In this document: positions 61,601-64,000 of the stretch, one piece after another
Layout of the letters: every line of letters starts with the position of its first letter
Numbering within the stretch: position 1 is the stretch's first letter
Source: Deuterostichococcus epilithicus
Taxonomy: Eukaryota; Chlorophyta; Trebouxiophyceae; Prasiolales; Stichococcaceae
Direction: 5' to 3'
Assembly: GCA_033439295.1 (NCBI GenBank)
Contig: JAVTLE010000017.1
Coordinates: 186,001-250,000 of the forward strand
Length of the DNA: 64,000 bases
The notes under the pieces: model-generated
What the model was told of the DNA's origin: nothing
The model's database searches: none
What the model saw: only the letters and a program-made list of their open reading frames with translations
Position numbers and translations under genes: made by a program

Positions 61601-63481
61601 GAGTGCTGCAGGTACGCAGGCAAGCAGGAGTGCGGCCGGGTGTGTCACCCACAGTGGAACCTTCCTGAACATCTGGAGGCTGAGGGGCATCGATGGACAG
61701 AGCGATGGCGCGAGATGCCGTCAAATGCTGGGTGAGGCGGCAGGGCACGGCGGGCGCAGGCAGCAGCAGTCTTAACCTGCTGGTCTGGCACCCAGCATAC
61801 AGACTTCGGCATGGCCAAGGAGCTGACCAGCAGGTCGAGACGTGACGGGCGACGAGCACCATGCGTGCTCAGGGCGCCATGTCAACGTCAAGACGACTGA
61901 ATTTGAAGATGCCTGGGTTTGTATGTGTGGCAGGAGAATACGTAGGAAGCGCACCAGTGGATGGGCCGCACACTCTCCTCCTTCCGCGAATCGTTTGTGG
62001 GTGGCCGCCACGGCAGTGTGCGCGGGACCTGCGAGCGACGCACCAGGGTGATCAGCATGACAGCGAGTACGATGAGGGAGGATCGGGAGCCCCTCATCTG
62101 CTGCGCCTGTGCCCGCCAGCCCCCGATGACTGACGTAGCCCCCGCTACATTGCCGGCTCACCCGGGGAGGCAGCTACAGGGCTGCCCTGTAGCTAACCCT
62201 TCAGCGTTGCACCAGGCACTGTGGCTGGTTACCAGAGGCGGCGGCGGATGCGGCACTCGGGTCTCACCTGCTCGGGTCTCGTCTGGGTTTGGATGCCAAC
62301 GAGAAGCTGAGGACTGGGTGTGGTGCACACCTTGTCGTTGATGAGGCCCAGAGCCTCCAGGATGGCGACAGCAGAGCGCTCCATGTTCAGAGTGTACATG
62401 TGGAGCCCGGGGACGTCGCCTGACTCCAGGATGCGCTTGCACATGCCCACGCCCTGGTCGATGCCGAATTTCTGCGCAGCAGGGCTCAGTCCTGATGCCA
62501 GGTGCCGGCCGGCTTCTACAAGGTGTGTGCTGGCGGCGTCGGCAGTCAGTCGCACACACCAGATGCACATGCCAGGTCTGCTGGGCCGCCTCAGGCCGCG
62601 CCTCGCCACATGCGGCAGCCGGCAGGCCCTGGCGCAGGGTCCAGATATGCGCCGAAGCGGCGCGCGCCATGACAGGCGCGCTGACAGGACACTACAAGCT
62701 CCAAGCTCCAAGCTGCAGGTTGCTTGCTGTGCAGCCTTGGGTGGTGGCGTCGTCCGGGTGCTCGGCACGATTGCCGTGCAGAAATGGGGGGCGATGCCCT
62801 GTGAGCTGCAGCGATCTTCGTCAGGCTGCAGCTGATTGCTGAGAAATGGTCAGCAGCTGTCGAGTTGGAGTTCGCACCCGGACGGCCTCATCGTTATCCT
62901 TCACCGCCTCCAGCGCCTCCGCAATGTCTGCCGGGATGCGCGTCTTGCAGAAGCCGGTCATGCGCTTGAAGCCGCCGTAGGTCGTGATGGGCATGATGCC
63001 TGCGGTCCAGGACAGGGGTCAGGGGTCAGGCACCGCGGGCCAGCTCAGGGTCTGGGGACCTTGCAGGATGGCGTCACGGCCCCGGCGGCGCCCGACGTCG
63101 GTGTCGACCAAGAATGCCCTCCCGCACAGGGCGGCTCTGTCCACTCTGCCTGCAGCAGTGCACTGCCGCGAGCAAGCACCGCAGGCTCGGCTCGATTCCG
63201 GCCTTGCAGGGGGGGCTCTGCTGACGGGCTTAAGCGAGGCCCGATGCTCAACAGAGGCAGAGCAGTGCGAGCATGCACACGGGACGATAGGCGCTCTGAT
63301 GCCGCCAGAGCCCTGGCGGTTCTGAGGGCAATTCGGTGTAAGGAAGCAAGGGGTGTGAGAAGAGCGAGCCTGGGATGATGGGCACGCTGATGCCGATGGA
63401 GCGGCAGTCCTTCACGAATTGCAGGAAGACCTCCACGTCGTAGAACAGCTGCGTCACGACCACCTCACCGCCCGCGTCCAC
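58603..63481 (-). CDS. MTHFR: Methylenetetrahydrofolate reductase, plant-type (N-terminal part outside window)
   Basis: Exons 63370-63481, 62878-62999, 62331-62471, 61955-62028, 61289-61515, 60487-60661, 59949-60084, 59455-59553, 58803-58897 and 58603-58693 are fully in phase: 424 codons including the stop. The catalytic barrel end is clear ([50 protein letters not shown]). The C-terminal domain follows ([71 protein letters not shown]-like [15 protein letters not shown]). It reduces 5,10-methylene-THF to 5-methyl-THF for methionine synthesis, in the cytosol; plant enzymes prefer NADH. One intron needs a GC donor (63369, CAG|GCTCGC). The first roughly 150-170 residues lie beyond 64000 or in exons not seen. 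No frame breaks. Confidence 0.95.
59348..59404. repeat. Copy of an MTHFR exon 3' end with its donor
   Basis: The true exon end 59441-59497 is repeated 93 bp away with 50 of 57 bases identical. The minus-strand donor AAG|GT is kept. Confidence 0.93.
62172..62194. repeat. Perfect 11-bp palindromic hairpin in an MTHFR intron
   Basis: AGCTACAGGGC at 62172-62182 and its reverse complement at 62184-62194 are separated by a single T. Confidence 0.9.
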
Positions 63482-63530
63482 CTGCACATTCACAGAGGCG
63501 GCATCTGATAAGAGCACGGACACAGACCCA

Positions 63531-63815
63531 TGAAGAACGACTGCGTGATGGCCACCCCGGCGCCGGCGCATACGTGTGGGCAGATGCAAGATGTGAGTTG
63601 ACAACCCACACTATCTGACAGCCCGCAAAACCTGACTTTGCATGGTTGAGAGACCTCCAGGGCATGCTACACGACCGCCTCTCCAACTACGTTGCCAACC
63701 TGTTAAACCCTAAACCCTTTCCAAGGTCTGAAGGACAAAAGTGCCCAGTGACAACATTGACATCTTGCCCACAGCTGTGTGACGGCGACCTCGGCTCCGG
63801 CATCCACCTCTGCGC
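63531..63815. repeat. Two decayed copies of the first visible MTHFR exon start
   Basis: True sequence (63442-63486, minus) encodes [13 protein letters not shown]. Copies at 63771-63815 (VDAGAEVAVTQLW) and about 63531-63580 (VCAGAGVAITQSFF) keep the reading frame. They lie on the upstream (intron) side of the exon. Confidence 0.85.
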
Positions 63816-64000
63816 ATCTTGCGTACTGGCATTCAGGATGCTTGTCTGAGTGAAGGGGCGTGTGTCGGCTGTGCAGACGCCCCACAGACTGCCGACTGTT
63901 TCGGGTGCACCATGAGCGCTCTCACGCAAGACACACTGCTCGGGCAAGCGCTGAGAATGTGGCAGCGCCTGCCGCCGCCGCCGCCGTGGCGCTTGCCAGC

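Noticed and set aside
1-64000. Bacterial contamination or an operon-based defence/biosynthetic cluster
   Set aside because: All recognised proteins are spliced and eukaryotic; there are no Shine-Dalgarno-spaced ORFs, phage genes or CRISPR arrays.

Overview
This window looks like nuclear DNA from a GC-rich, intron-rich chlorophyte green alga, most likely Trebouxiophyceae or a relative. Supporting evidence: every recognisable protein is split by short-to-medium introns with consistent splice phases; proteins are rich in Ala/Gly; TGTAA-type polyadenylation motifs occur; and the gene content is plant/green-algal (plant-type methylenetetrahydrofolate reductase, expansin-like protein, GH5 endo-mannanase with Pro-rich linkers, nitrile-specifier-like kelch protein). 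Seven ambiguous N bases and several single-base frame breaks in otherwise good exons point to a draft assembly. No rRNA, tRNA, CRISPR or bacterial operon was seen.

Layout: 1-3275 (+) kelch protein, 5' end missing; 4501-5204 (+) unknown; 5525-6295 (-) coiled-coil protein; 8892-16134 (-) complete 554-aa membrane-anchored alpha/beta hydrolase in 8 exons; 16133-17822 (+) 98-aa two-TM protein whose ATG overlaps the hydrolase ATG head to head; 18630-18799 (-) orphan exon; 20770-21441 (-) GDSL esterase/lipase; 21913-28882 (-) endo-beta-1,4-mannanase, about 14 exons; 30439-31952 (+) small ICMT-like membrane methyltransferase; 32952-34857 (+) low-complexity/coiled-coil protein; 38070-41835 (+) and 42032-45382 (-) two convergent F-box/LRR paralogues, the first frame-broken; 45950-49109 (+) rhomboid protease running into, or next to, 49578-52882 (+) a multi-TM protein; 53791-54489 (-) small unknown; 54501-56564 (-) expansin-like protein; 58603-63481 (-) MTHFR, whose 5' end lies beyond the window. 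I reconstructed the exon chains by hand by matching splice phase across every junction.

Two features recur across unrelated genes and are the main discovery candidates. (1) Exons are flanked, in introns and also 3' of stop codons, by ladders of decayed copies of the exon ends including the splice sites, sometimes at roughly regular spacing (about 150 bp in one intron). (2) About nine of some 65 phase-checked introns appear to use GC rather than GT donors, five of them with the same extended donor AG|GCGCGC. Wall-active or secreted enzymes (mannanase, expansin-like, GDSL) fall in the window, but there is no evidence that the genes form a functional cluster.
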